From contig NZ_JMLK01000014.1 of NCBI RefSeq assembly GCF_000686725.1, positions 79,471 through 143,470 on the forward strand: a DNA stretch of 64,000 nt, written 5' to 3'. This DNA comes from Clostridium akagii DSM 12554 (GTDB lineage: Bacteria > Bacillota > Clostridia > Clostridiales > Clostridiaceae). The notes beneath the pieces were generated by a model, which was given only the letters and a program-made list of their open reading frames with translations, was not told where the DNA came from and searched no databases. Both the position numbers and the translations under genes were made by a program. Of the stretch, positions 27,067 to 35,935 are shown piece after piece; position 1 is the stretch's first letter, and each line of letters starts with the position of its first letter.

Positions 27067-28794
27067 TTATCTATACGAAGTTTTTAAAGCTTCCTTTAAA
27101 ATTTTCAGATTTTTTTTGTAGGGAGTTACAGGACAAATCTTTTTATTTTTTACATCAAATAGGTTATATACTGCAATTCTTGCTGCACGTACGGAATATT
27201 CTTCTGTGAATACCATATCTTCTGGAATTTCAACAAACTGACTAATCATAGCAAAGTTTGTTGATCCATTTGGTACAACCTTTGGACGATTCGAGATTTT
27301 TCTAGGCTGAAATTGTGCATCTATATAAGGCATCATGCACGGAATAACATTAATTACTGTATCCATAATATCTTCTAACTGCTGCTCAAGGTGCAAGTGA
27401 TGTATAAGTTCCGTTAGTAGTTCCTTTCCAGTACAATTTAACATTGGTTTTTTTACATAATCACCAATTTTACCTGTATATAATCCATAACCCCAGAAAA
27501 TAGTTGTATCAATTGGCTGGTTTTTAAAATGAGGTTGAGCTGAAACAACTATGCTCATTAACCAATTTGAATCCTTAAATGTTACTAATGCTCCACTTCC
27601 CGGGATATTAGTAGAGAACTTTTCAATAAGTTTAAGGAATTTATTGCCCTTGCAAGTAACAGTAAAACTCTCCCAATTAGTTTCATCTGGATGTGAAAAA
27701 AATGGTTCTGGATTTCCAAGACCGGATTTTTTTTTGCTTATTTTAGACCATAACTCACCAGATATTGGATTTTCCGGTTTGTATTCTGCTGGGGTATTCA
27801 TATCCCCCACTGTTGCACAATCGGTCATACATCCATTTGTCATAATACAAACGTCCCCAGGATTTAATTTGATCACACTTTTACCTTGTTCATCTTCTAT
27901 GTTTATTCCATTTACAGTAATTCCATCACCATCATTAAAATCTAAATCGGTTACAGTAGCATTTATACTGAAATCAACTCCAAAACCATCTAAGTAAGCC
28001 TTTATTGGAAGGATAACAGATTCATATTGATTGTAAGGAGTACGAGAAACCCCTTCTAGAGTTTCAATTCTAGAAAATTCAAAAATCATACGTTCCATGT
28101 AGCGCTTAAACTCAAAAACACTAGACCATTTTTGAAAAGCAAAGGTTGTTTGCCACATATACCAAAAATTGGTTTCAAATAGATGTGGCGTATTCCTGAA
28201 CCATTGTTCAATAGTTATTCCATCTAATTTTTCCTCTGGTGTAATTATTAATTTACCAAAAGCCATACGATCAGCATTATTAAAACCCATACTGGTTACA
28301 TCTTGAATTACTCCATCTCTATCAACTAAGCGAGCTTGTGCATGGGTTGGATGTAGATGATCAAAATTAAGAATTTCCTCTGTAACACTTTTGCCTGGCA
28401 TATCTAAAGAGGGTATACTGGAGAATAGCTCCCAAAAGTTCTCATAGGTTTCTTCATTTAGCATTCTACCACCACGGCAGATAAAACCGTTTACTTCATC
28501 TCCAGCACCATCATTGCTACCTCCAATAATTTTCATCCCTTCTATGATGTGAATGTTTTCTCCTTTAAAACTACAATCACGTACAAGATAAGCTGCTCCA
28601 GCTAAAGAGGCTAGACCTCCACCAACAAAATATACTTGTTTGTTATCGTTATCCGTATCTTCTGGTAATTTTAATTGAGCTTTGAATTTATTTTTAAGCT
28701 TATTTTCAGTAATAGCTTTTATTGCAGCCGCACCAGCTATTGAACCTATAGTTATTAATATTTTGGTTTTACTTGAGTTCCATTTTTTACTCAT
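27067..28794 (-). CDS. ohyA: Oleate hydratase with N-terminal membrane anchor
   Basis: FAD-dependent fatty-acid hydratase (myosin-cross-reactive-antigen family) of 575 residues that adds water to cis-9 double bonds of free fatty acids, giving 10-hydroxy acids. The FAD motif is VGGGLASLAGAAYLVRD, then IIEGMKIIGGSNDGAG, FICRGGRMLNEETYENFW and NFDHLHPTHAQARLVDRDG. Two features stand out. The first 35 residues carry a hydrophobic stretch (ILITIGSIAGAAAIKAI), which suggests a membrane anchor absent from classical cytosolic enzymes. The glutamate that usually follows GGR is methionine, with glutamates four and five residues after it. Such a displaced acid is reported for the Rhodococcus-type branch. 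Role: detoxifying unsaturated fatty acids. Confidence 0.93.
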   Translation of the reverse strand: MSKKWNSSKTKILITIGSIAGAAAIKAITENKLKNKFKAQLKLPEDTDNDNKQVYFVGGGLASLAGAAYLVRDCSFKGENIHIIEGMKIIGGSNDGAGDEVNGFICRGGRMLNEETYENFWELFSSIPSLDMPGKSVTEEILNFDHLHPTHAQARLVDRDGVIQDVTSMGFNNADRMAFGKLIITPEEKLDGITIEQWFRNTPHLFETNFWYMWQTTFAFQKWSSVFEFKRYMERMIFEFSRIETLEGVSRTPYNQYESVILPIKAYLDGFGVDFSINATVTDLDFNDGDGITVNGINIEDEQGKSVIKLNPGDVCIMTNGCMTDCATVGDMNTPAEYKPENPISGELWSKISKKKSGLGNPEPFFSHPDETNWESFTVTCKGNKFLKLIEKFSTNIPGSGALVTFKDSNWLMSIVVSAQPHFKNQPIDTTIFWGYGLYTGKIGDYVKKPMLNCTGKELLTELIHHLHLEQQLEDIMDTVINVIPCMMPYIDAQFQPRKISNRPKVVPNGSTNFAMISQFVEIPEDMVFTEEYSVRAARIAVYNLFDVKNKKICPVTPYKKNLKILKEALKTSYR

Positions 28795-28946
28795 ATTTCT
28801 TTCCCCCTTTTTCCTTTTAATATTCTTTATTATGTTGCTTATTATACTCCAATACGGCTAAATTGTATTTATACAATACCCCAGTTTTGTATAGTTTTAA
28901 GAAAAGTGATAATAGCAGTTTCAACTTGTAGTTTAAGTAGTAGATT

Positions 28947-30365
28947 TCACCTATAACTCCTGCAGGCCTTGTCACTTATATTTCTTGCACTTAACTCTTT
29001 CCCGAAATTAGCACTATATAACATAATATTATAATTACATATGCTTTTTTTATGTTGGAAATAACTAGATGACATTTTTACAGATTGCACTGTTTTCATC
29101 TTCATTATGGATTCAACTCTGCTAAAGCTACCACCACAAATATAAAGGAGATTTTCATCCATACCTAAAAATGTATTTTTAAATTCTAAACATCCCATAA
29201 TAAATAATAAAACAAACATGATAATACAAAATACCAATAATATTTTTATCTTTATGAAAAAACATATTGTAGTAACTACAAGGCCAAATATAACTTTTTT
29301 ATAAAAAAAGCCAAAATGTGAGTTCTTATGTGGCTGATTTTTCTCTCCATTATACTGAAACTCTTTAAATAATTTCGCCACAATTTCATCTTTAGTATTT
29401 TTATTGCAAATGGGATATAATATGGATTTCTCTCCTTTTTCATTTCCATAACCTATACTTTCAACTTCCAAGGTGAAAAATCCAAAACACTGCATTAACA
29501 ATGTTTGCTTTATATAGATGCCTTTAATCTTCTTTCTAGTAAAGCTATAATTTTTTGTACTTAAAGCACCATAACTTAGATCAATTTTTGTTTGCTCTGC
29601 TAGCATTTTAAAATCATAATATTTTAAAACATTATATCCTAGAGACAAACAAATGCTTATAAATAATACTACTAAAAATATTATTCCCACAAAATATATT
29701 TTATAATATTCATTTCCACTCTCAAAACTTTTAGTATAACTAGAAGCATCTATGTTTATAACTTTTTTTAAATATTGATTAAAAAAATTATACGCTACAA
29801 ACAACAATGCCAAACCTTTTAATGCTGAATCCGAAATTATTGAGTATATAAAAAGATCTTTTTTACCAATAGTGTAGTTATCATCTTCTTTAAAATATTC
29901 TTTTTTTTCTAGGACTTCCAAGGATTCAGTGTTTATATTGTTTAGCAATTTATTTTTAATTTCCAATGCTCTCTCTTTATTTAGCATAATCTTTAATTCA
30001 CTTTTTTCTCTTGCATATCCTGTATCGATTTTAACTGTGGTTACTCTAAAAATCCGCTGCAAAACATCCTGAGAAATATCCACAGTATTAATTCTTTCAA
30101 AAGGAATATCTGTCTTTTTAATATTTAAAACACCTTCTTGGTGATAAATTGAATTTTCTTTCATTATGAAAATATTCTTCCACCAAGTGATGATTTCAAC
30201 CGCAACAAGTGCTACCAATAGTACTATAACTAATATTATTGATAATATTACACCTATTTTTTTTACCAATACCACAGATAAAACAAGTAGACCTGCGAAT
30301 TCTTTTATTAATTTCCCCAGACTATAAACCATCTTTAAGCAATGGTTTCTTTCCACCTTATTCAT
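28947..30365 (-). CDS. Bacterial PH-domain membrane protein, YdbT type
   Basis: Membrane protein of about 472 residues with repeated bPH2 modules. Each module follows a pair of hydrophobic spans: FMKENSIYHQEGVLNIKK with IPFERINTVDISQD (split in the protein), then YGALSTKNYSFTRKKIKGIYIKQ, and a third near the C-terminus. YdbS/YdbT pairs protect Bacillus against some antimicrobial peptides; here that is only family context. The ATG at 30365 has AGGTG 6 nt upstream and overlaps the upstream PH-domain gene by 8 nt. The last residues (ISDKACRSYR) are encoded by an AAGTGAC-type repeat and may be a read-through extension. Confidence 0.82.
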   Translation of the reverse strand: MNKVERNHCLKMVYSLGKLIKEFAGLLVLSVVLVKKIGVILSIILVIVLLVALVAVEIITWWKNIFIMKENSIYHQEGVLNIKKTDIPFERINTVDISQDVLQRIFRVTTVKIDTGYAREKSELKIMLNKERALEIKNKLLNNINTESLEVLEKKEYFKEDDNYTIGKKDLFIYSIISDSALKGLALLFVAYNFFNQYLKKVINIDASSYTKSFESGNEYYKIYFVGIIFLVVLFISICLSLGYNVLKYYDFKMLAEQTKIDLSYGALSTKNYSFTRKKIKGIYIKQTLLMQCFGFFTLEVESIGYGNEKGEKSILYPICNKNTKDEIVAKLFKEFQYNGEKNQPHKNSHFGFFYKKVIFGLVVTTICFFIKIKILLVFCIIMFVLLFIMGCLEFKNTFLGMDENLLYICGGSFSRVESIMKMKTVQSVKMSSSYFQHKKSICNYNIMLYSANFGKELSARNISDKACRSYR

Positions 30366-30852
30366 CTTTTTCACCTGTTTCTACTATATTTTTCAGGTTA
30401 TCTGTAATCCGGTCTGCTTCAATGCTAGTTATGGCTGGTATTTCATGATGCCCACCTGCCGTTACGATTTTTATTGTTACTATGCCAAATATTCTTTGTA
30501 TAGGACCTTGCTCAATTTTTATATTCTGCACTCTAGATATAGGAATGATTAGTTTCTTTTTAATTATTACTCCCTGAATCGTTTCAACCTTATCTTCAAA
30601 TATCCCGTATCGCCAAAACTTATACTCCCAAAATGGAAATATAAATGTTTTTATAACTGCATTAGCAATTATTATTACGGTTAATAATGTTGTTATGTAT
30701 TTTAATCCTGTTAAGTGTGGAAACTTGGGTAATAAAAACAAATAAACCCCAACACAATATATAGATACCACTATGCCCCACATTATAAATCTTCCTATAA
30801 GCCATGCTTTTACGGCATTTTTATTTATTCTGTTATAATTATTATCTTTCAT
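30358..30852 (-). CDS. Bacterial PH-domain membrane protein, YdbS type
   Basis: Small membrane protein of 164 residues: two N-terminal hydrophobic spans, then one bPH2 domain with YGIFEDKVETIQGVIIKKK, LIIPISRVQNIKIEQGPIQ and RIFGIVTIKIVTAGG. This is the standard YdbS layout. It starts the two-gene unit and its stop codon overlaps the YdbT-type ATG, which implies coupled translation and a joint complex. Confidence 0.85.
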   Translation of the reverse strand: MKDNNYNRINKNAVKAWLIGRFIMWGIVVSIYCVGVYLFLLPKFPHLTGLKYITTLLTVIIIANAVIKTFIFPFWEYKFWRYGIFEDKVETIQGVIIKKKLIIPISRVQNIKIEQGPIQRIFGIVTIKIVTAGGHHEIPAITSIEADRITDNLKNIVETGEKDE

Positions 30853-30903
30853 AATACCCCCAATTAGAACCAGTTTCTAGTTACATTTTAACATAAAATA
30901 GAA

Positions 30904-30944
30904 AACATACTAACAAAAGAATCATATTCTCATGTTAGTATGTT
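30904..30944 (-). terminator. Terminator of the MarR/heme membrane protein unit
   Basis: Perfect 12-bp stem AACATACTAACA (30904-30915 with 30933-30944) plus an inner 4-bp stem; on the minus strand it is followed by a T-rich stretch. Confidence 0.65.
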
Positions 30945-30981
30945 AAAGTGGAAATTTCTATTTAATTTATTATTTCAAGAT

Positions 30982-31683
30982 TTACGCCGCTTTATTAAGC
31001 TTATGTGATTTAATTTTTTTTGCTTTTATTACCCGTAAAAGCGTGTATGAGCCAAATACAGCCGTATAAATAATTAATTTCATCCAGTCCAATTCCTTTT
31101 TATTTAACAACATAAGTATAATATGTATGTAAGCTAAAAAATAGAAACCATATGCCCACCTTTGTAGCTGTTTCCACTTTAACCCACTCATTTTACTTCT
31201 AAATTTGTTTAATGATGTTAGAAATAATGGAATTAATATGATAAACGCTATTATTCCCACCACTAAATAACCTAAGTAAAGTATTGGTATTTCTCTCTGC
31301 CTAATTATATTGGGTAGCTTCAATAAAATAAACCGTGCCAAATATATAATCCCGTGTGGCAATATAAAAATGGAACCTAAAATTGCAAGTTGTGCTCTAA
31401 TACTTAATAATTTTTTTGTTATACCCCACTTGCTACCTAATGCACCTGCAAACATTACTAGGATAAAAAATGATATAGAAATATTTCCTTGAATTGATGC
31501 TTTTTCTAGATTAGAGATAAAACCATGAAGCTCTACATTAGAAATGATCCTTAGTATTTCGTAAAAACTTGTTAATATTGCTAAAAGTGCGGCTAAGGAA
31601 TAATAAACTCTATATTGTTTCTTAATACTAGACGTTAAACTAAAAGCTAAAACAGTTACTATGATCAATGAATAAATTAAAAT
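30982..31683 (-). CDS. Ferric-reductase-like heme membrane protein
   Basis: Integral membrane protein of about 233 residues with six or so spans, resembling the ferric-reductase/YedZ transmembrane fold. Candidate heme histidines are in ILPHGIIYLARF and YFLAYIHIILML, and the C-terminus is Lys-rich. It lacks FAD and NADPH domains, so it would need a partner for electron input. The start is unclear: an open frame reaches an ATG at 31770 without a ribosome site, whereas GAGGAGG lies exactly 8 nt before an ATT at 31683, used here. It follows a MarR gene in the same direction. Confidence 0.7.
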   Translation of the reverse strand: MLIYSLIIVTVLAFSLTSSIKKQYRVYYSLAALLAILTSFYEILRIISNVELHGFISNLEKASIQGNISISFFILVMFAGALGSKWGITKKLLSIRAQLAILGSIFILPHGIIYLARFILLKLPNIIRQREIPILYLGYLVVGIIAFIILIPLFLTSLNKFRSKMSGLKWKQLQRWAYGFYFLAYIHIILMLLNKKELDWMKLIIYTAVFGSYTLLRVIKAKKIKSHKLNKAA

Positions 31684-31790
31684 TATATTCGCCTCCTCTA
31701 TTAACGGGTGTTGGTAATGAATATCATTATCATTATATATTGAACATAACTGTAATGTCAACAAATACATTGGAATTTATTTGTTGACTC

Positions 31791-32261
31791 TTAACTTATA
31801 GAACTACCGTCCTCCTGAAAATTATTAACAATTTTCCTTAGTAATTTAAACAATTCTTGTTTTTCTTCGTCAGTATCCAGTGCATTTAACATCCGTCCAT
31901 AAATGGTTTTTTCGAAATCCAAATGCTCTTTTTGAGCAAGCTGCCCCTCTTCTGTAAGCTGAAGACCGTAAGATCTTCTATCCCTTTTACTTATTACCCT
32001 ATTAATATAATTACGCTTTTCAAGCCTATCAACAGCGTTGGTTAAAGTACTTTTAGGTATATCTATAAATGCACAAATTTCTCTTAGAATAACATCTGGC
32101 TTCTCAGATACAATACTGATTATACTAATTTCAATAGTTGTTAATCCATTAATTCTTGAATATTTTTTTTCTACTTTTCTAAAATTAGATTTTTTTATCA
32201 TAACGTGCCACAGGTCACTAAATTCTTGAATTTGTTCATTCTTTTTTTTATCCACTGTCAT
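31791..32261 (-). CDS. MarR-family regulator
   Basis: Winged-helix repressor of 156 residues. Recognition helix PKSTLTNAVDRLEKRNYINR, wing KRDRRSYGLQLTEEG, and dimerisation helices at both ends. GGAGGTG lies 5 nt before the ATG. It precedes the heme membrane protein by about 20-110 nt depending on the start used there, so the pair forms one unit. A dyad at 32302-32316 in its own leader is a candidate autoregulatory site. No cysteine sensor is evident. Confidence 0.9.
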   Translation of the reverse strand: MTVDKKKNEQIQEFSDLWHVMIKKSNFRKVEKKYSRINGLTTIEISIISIVSEKPDVILREICAFIDIPKSTLTNAVDRLEKRNYINRVISKRDRRSYGLQLTEEGQLAQKEHLDFEKTIYGRMLNALDTDEEKQELFKLLRKIVNNFQEDGSSIS

Positions 32262-32301
32262 GGTGGCACCTCCATATTTTGTTGCCTTTTAAGATTATTT
32301 T

Positions 32302-32316
32302 AACATATTATTTGTT
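32302..32316. promoter_or_regulatory. Candidate MarR operator
   Basis: Imperfect 15-nt dyad AACATATTATTTGTT, 41 nt upstream of the marR ATG. It lies in the 310-nt A/T-rich region 32262-32571, which otherwise holds only the terminator of the next gene. Confidence 0.35.
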
Positions 32317-32537
32317 CATAACCATATCGTTTTTTTATTTTGCCTATATTTTGCTTAAATTTCGTAGCGATATTAGTACAAGTTTACAGATCTTTCGTTT
32401 TCACTAATTCCACATATTTTATTTTACTTAAATTATTAGGTTTTCGTATTTTATCAAATCATAAGCAAATATTTTATAAATGTAGTGAATTAGTTCTTTA
32501 AAATGTAATTAATTGTAATATAATTAAACTTATAGAA

Positions 32538-32565
32538 AAAGGAGTAGCTGTTAAGCCACTCCTTT
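32538..32565 (-). terminator. Terminator of the PH-SHOCT gene
   Basis: AAAGGAGT/ACTCCTTT stem (32538-32545, 32558-32565) with a 12-nt loop, followed on the minus strand by TTTTTC. Confidence 0.7.
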
Positions 32566-32571
32566 CAGTTA

Positions 32572-33111
32572 TCACATTTTCGCTAACAGTTCAGTCTTCT
32601 TTGCATTGAATTCATCTTCTGTTAAAATTCCATTTTGTTTTAGTTCTGCAAGTTTTTTTATTTGTTGTGGTATATCTGTAGCATCATTAGATGTATTATT
32701 AAGATTTGTAGAGTCTTTTATCTTCAAATTTTCTTTAGCTGCATTTACTGCATCAACAAAAGGCTTTATAGTTTTCTTTGTAATATTGTCAATTTTCATC
32801 TTAGAAGCTCCATCCCATATTTCTACACTCCCTAATATTAAACCTTGTTTTTGCCCTATGGAATTTATTTTTTCTAAAGGTATCTCCTGTTGTTTGAGCC
32901 CATATAATAAACCTTTATCTAAAAATATTATTCTTTTATTTGTACATACTATTAACCATGTAGTTCCATCTAAAAGGCCAGAAGTCATATATTTTATTTT
33001 TTCATCTTCATGTAAAACCTGTGGCAAGAATTTAATTTCTTTTTTAGTACCAAATGTATCTGTGACATTAGTATCCTTCATTTGATTCTTAATTTCCTCT
33101 ATTGTTGGCAT
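32572..33111 (-). CDS. PH-like domain protein with C-terminal SHOCT domain
   Basis: Soluble protein of 179 residues. A bacterial PH-like domain occupies about residues 30-125 (EKIKYMTSGLLDG, WLIVCTNKRIIFLDKG, IPLEKINSIGQKQG), then a polar linker and a C-terminal SHOCT motif of about 30 residues (IKKLAELKQNGILTEDEFNAKK). SHOCT tails mediate oligomerisation. Proteins of this architecture are widespread in firmicutes and phages with no settled function. Single-gene unit with its own terminator. Confidence 0.85.
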   Translation of the reverse strand: MPTIEEIKNQMKDTNVTDTFGTKKEIKFLPQVLHEDEKIKYMTSGLLDGTTWLIVCTNKRIIFLDKGLLYGLKQQEIPLEKINSIGQKQGLILGSVEIWDGASKMKIDNITKKTIKPFVDAVNAAKENLKIKDSTNLNNTSNDATDIPQQIKKLAELKQNGILTEDEFNAKKTELLAKM

Positions 33112-33196
33112 TGTTTTTACCCCCTATCATTTTATAGCTATATTGTAACAGAATGTTTATATACTGGCAATATATGAACATATGTATGATTATTTG

Positions 33197-33415
33197 TCAA
33201 AGGTACAGATATGAGGTAATACTATGAAAATTTTTATTGTCAATAAAGCTCATTTTGCCTTGAATATTATTTCTTCTAGAATCAGTATAGCTATTAAATA
33301 CAGCTCCAGTTTTTTCTATTTTCTTTTTAAATTGATCTTTGCAAAAATAGACTACATTTTCTCCTTCTTTAATTAGCGCATACACAAGCCCTAATGTTGG
33401 ATTACATTCAATCAT
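33197..33415 (-). pseudogene. Remnant of an MGT-family glycosyltransferase
   Basis: Open frame of 72 codons. Residues 5-45 (NPTLGLVYALIKEGENVVYF, then KKKIEKTGAVFNSY) match the N-terminal nucleotide-fold start of macrolide-type (YjiC-like) glycosyltransferases, normally about 400 residues. The first strand before NPTLGL and everything after residue 45 are missing, and the tail is unrelated. It overlaps the methyltransferase stop by ATGA. It is best read as a decayed fragment left by a deletion. Confidence 0.65.
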
Positions 33416-34035
33416 TTATTAACCTGAGCTGTGGTTATAAATGAACTATAATTCACCCTATTAAATGAAATCACACTAAATCCACATTTAATAAATAATT
33501 TATTGATTTCTGATTGTGAATATATTCTAAAGTCCCCTTTTTTGCTATATCTAAGTAACAAATTCATTAATTGCCTAATTGGTGACATAGCCCAGGGATC
33601 TCCTATAATTAAGTGTCCCTTAGGCAATAGAACTCTTGCCATTTCAATTAATACTTTTTCAGGATTTGGATAATGATGAAATGAGTCCGTACAAATAACA
33701 GCATCGAAAGTATTGTCCTCCCATGGTAACTTTTCTGAATCACCAATTTTTAATTCTACCTTGTCATTTAATGTTTTTTTTGCTATATTTATCATATTTT
33801 CTGACAAGTCTACACCAGCAAGATTAATTTTATCGTTATTAGAAAGCTCAGAAAGTATTGTACCTGTTCCACAACCTACATCTAAAACTTTTAAGCAATT
33901 AAGCATTTTCACATTTTCTATTACGCTAGAGTATAATTTTTTAGCATGCTTACCATTACTACTTGTTTCATAAACTTTTGCCTCATTATCAAATGTCTGT
34001 TTGGATTTTTCTTTGTATACTTCATTACTACTCAT
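33412..34035 (-). CDS. Class I SAM-dependent methyltransferase
   Basis: Cytosolic methyltransferase of 207 residues with the Rossmann motifs of the UbiE/Methyltransf_11 class: VLDVGCGTGTILSEL (motif I), LAGVDLSENMINIAKK (motif II), GDSEKLPWEDNTFDAVICTD and VLLPKGHLIIGDPW. The ATG at 34035 has GGGAGGGAG 7 nt upstream. The substrate is unknown. It lies beside a glycosyltransferase remnant, so the two may once have belonged to one modification or drug-inactivation unit. Confidence 0.88.
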   Translation of the reverse strand: MSSNEVYKEKSKQTFDNEAKVYETSSNGKHAKKLYSSVIENVKMLNCLKVLDVGCGTGTILSELSNNDKINLAGVDLSENMINIAKKTLNDKVELKIGDSEKLPWEDNTFDAVICTDSFHHYPNPEKVLIEMARVLLPKGHLIIGDPWAMSPIRQLMNLLLRYSKKGDFRIYSQSEINKLFIKCGFSVISFNRVNYSSFITTAQVNK

Positions 34036-34272
34036 ATTTTTCTCCCTCCCTATTATCATACTGATTTTATATTGTCCCTTAATGGAACAATACTACTATG
34101 GTATTAATTTGTCAACCATTATTTGTATGCTTTACCATTGTCTTTTTGTATTTTAAAGTTGTATGTACTATAATCATGGAAGCAGTTGTCAGATTTCATT
34201 AACCTTTAAGGAATAAAGATCAAAAATGAAATTACTAATAATATAGGAAATTACTAATAAGGAGTGAATGTT

Positions 34273-35856
34273 TTGGATAAAAATAATACTCGTAATAAGA
34301 ATAGTACAAATAATATTTTAATTAATTGGCATGATTTTAAGTTAAAGATAATAATTGAAGGAATGATTGTTGGATTTTTTACCGGACTATTAATAGTTTT
34401 TTATAGATATTTATTGAATATAGCACTAACTTTTACAAAACATATGTATTCACTTCAATTAAAAAATCATTGGCTTATACCTGTATGGTTTGTTGTTTTA
34501 ATTGCCGGTGGCTGGATTGTAGGAACGATTTCGAAAAAAAATCCTATGGTGTCAGGTAGTGGAATACCTCAAGTTGAAGGAGTATTATCAAGAAAGCTCA
34601 GCATGAGTTGGTGGCGAGTTGTATTGTTTAAGTTTGTGGGTGGGGTTATATCTATTGGCGCTGGCTTGTCTTTAGGCCGCGAAGGTCCATCAGTACAGAT
34701 GGGTGCAGCTGTAGGTCAAGGTTTTAGCCGGATTTTTAAAAGGCTTAAAATAGAAGAAAATTTTTTAATAACTTCGGGAGCAAGTGCTGGGCTTTCTGCG
34801 GCATTTAATGCTCCATTTGCAGGGGTTATTTTTGCGCTTGAAGAAATGCATAAAAATTTTTCACCTACCATTATGACCTCAGCACTGGCAGCTTCATTAA
34901 CTGCGGATTTTGTATCCAAAGAATTTTTTAGTATGAAACCCATGTTTGATTTTAAACAAATAATTGCCATTCCTCTTAATAATTATGCTTATATAATTGT
35001 ACTTGGAATTATATTAGGACTGCTTGGAGTAGTTTTTAATAAGGCAATATTTAAATCTCAGGATATTTATGGAAAACTAAAAAATATTCCTGCTGAGTTC
35101 AAACCTATAATTGCATTTTTAGTAGCAGGAGTACTAGGCATCTTTATGCCTGAAGTATTAGGAGGTGGCGAGAATATAATAAGTTTTCTTGTAACCACCC
35201 CTTTATCTTTAAAGGTATTATTACTGATTTTGATTGTAAAATTTTTATTTACAATGATAAGTTACGGTAGTTCAGCACCAGGAGGGATATTCTTGCCTCT
35301 TTTAGTTGTTGGCGCATTGATCGGTGTAATATATGGTAATGTTATGCATGATATATTTGGCTTTAACCTAATTTATATTCCTAATCTTGTTATCCTTGGT
35401 ATGGCAGGATATTTTGCAGCTATAGTTAAAGCACCTATTACCGGTTGTATACTTATAACTGAAATGACAGGCTCATTTTCACATTTGCTTTCAGTTGGAC
35501 TAGTTTGCTTGATCGCTTATATGGTAGTAGATGTTTTAAATTCAAAACCTATTTATGAAGTATTACTAGAACGATTTTTACTTAAAGGCACTAATAAATT
35601 CAAAGGTAAAAAAGATACAAAAGTAATCATGGAAACTTCAATTTTTATGGGTTCAAAGCTTGATGGTAAAATGGTTAAGGAAATGAAATGGCCCACTGGT
35701 TGTTTGGTAGTTGCTATAAAAAGAGGAGAAATGGAAATTATTCCTACAGGCACTACAAAAATAATGGCTGGAGATTACCTTGTGGTTTTATCTAATGAAG
35801 ATAATGCTTCATTGATAAAAGAAAGTCTATCGCGAGCGGGAGAGTTTGTTCAGTGA
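34273..35856 (+). CDS. ClC-family chloride transporter with TrkA-C (RCK_C) domain
   Basis: Membrane protein of 527 residues. ClC selectivity signatures are present: GSGIPQVEG (Ser-type, chloride), GREGPSVQMG with the gating glutamate, and APGGIFLPLL. An internal glutamate is in FALEEMHKNF. Retained gating and internal glutamates favour a 2Cl-/H+ exchanger over a channel. The C-terminal 75 residues form a TrkA-C-type regulatory domain (GSKLDGKMVKEMKWP to AGDYLVVLS). The start is TTG at 34273, 8 nt after AAGGAG; an in-frame GTG at 34264 lies within the ribosome site. The stop codon is provided by an AGTGACAAG repeat. Confidence 0.92.
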   Translation: MDKNNTRNKNSTNNILINWHDFKLKIIIEGMIVGFFTGLLIVFYRYLLNIALTFTKHMYSLQLKNHWLIPVWFVVLIAGGWIVGTISKKNPMVSGSGIPQVEGVLSRKLSMSWWRVVLFKFVGGVISIGAGLSLGREGPSVQMGAAVGQGFSRIFKRLKIEENFLITSGASAGLSAAFNAPFAGVIFALEEMHKNFSPTIMTSALAASLTADFVSKEFFSMKPMFDFKQIIAIPLNNYAYIIVLGIILGLLGVVFNKAIFKSQDIYGKLKNIPAEFKPIIAFLVAGVLGIFMPEVLGGGENIISFLVTTPLSLKVLLLILIVKFLFTMISYGSSAPGGIFLPLLVVGALIGVIYGNVMHDIFGFNLIYIPNLVILGMAGYFAAIVKAPITGCILITEMTGSFSHLLSVGLVCLIAYMVVDVLNSKPIYEVLLERFLLKGTNKFKGKKDTKVIMETSIFMGSKLDGKMVKEMKWPTGCLVVAIKRGEMEIIPTGTTKIMAGDYLVVLSNEDNASLIKESLSRAGEFVQ

Positions 35857-35874
35857 CAAGTTACAAGTCAAGGC
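35852..35874 (+). repeat. AAGTGAC-family repeat at the 3' end of the clc gene
   Basis: AGTGACAAGTTACAAGTCAA begins inside the last codon and supplies the TGA stop. Related copies are at 57228-57257, 59159-59187, 59364-59389, 25481-25500, 14141-14160 and 28969-28980. Confidence 0.6.
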
Positions 35875-35935
35875 GATTTTGCATTGCATTATTGTCATTT
35901 ATCCCTGGTTATTACTACCTTTTGATATTACTCAT

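Noticed and set aside
32606..33085. 159-codon plus-strand frame over the PH-SHOCT gene
   Set aside because: Shadow of a well-supported minus-strand protein; no start signal.
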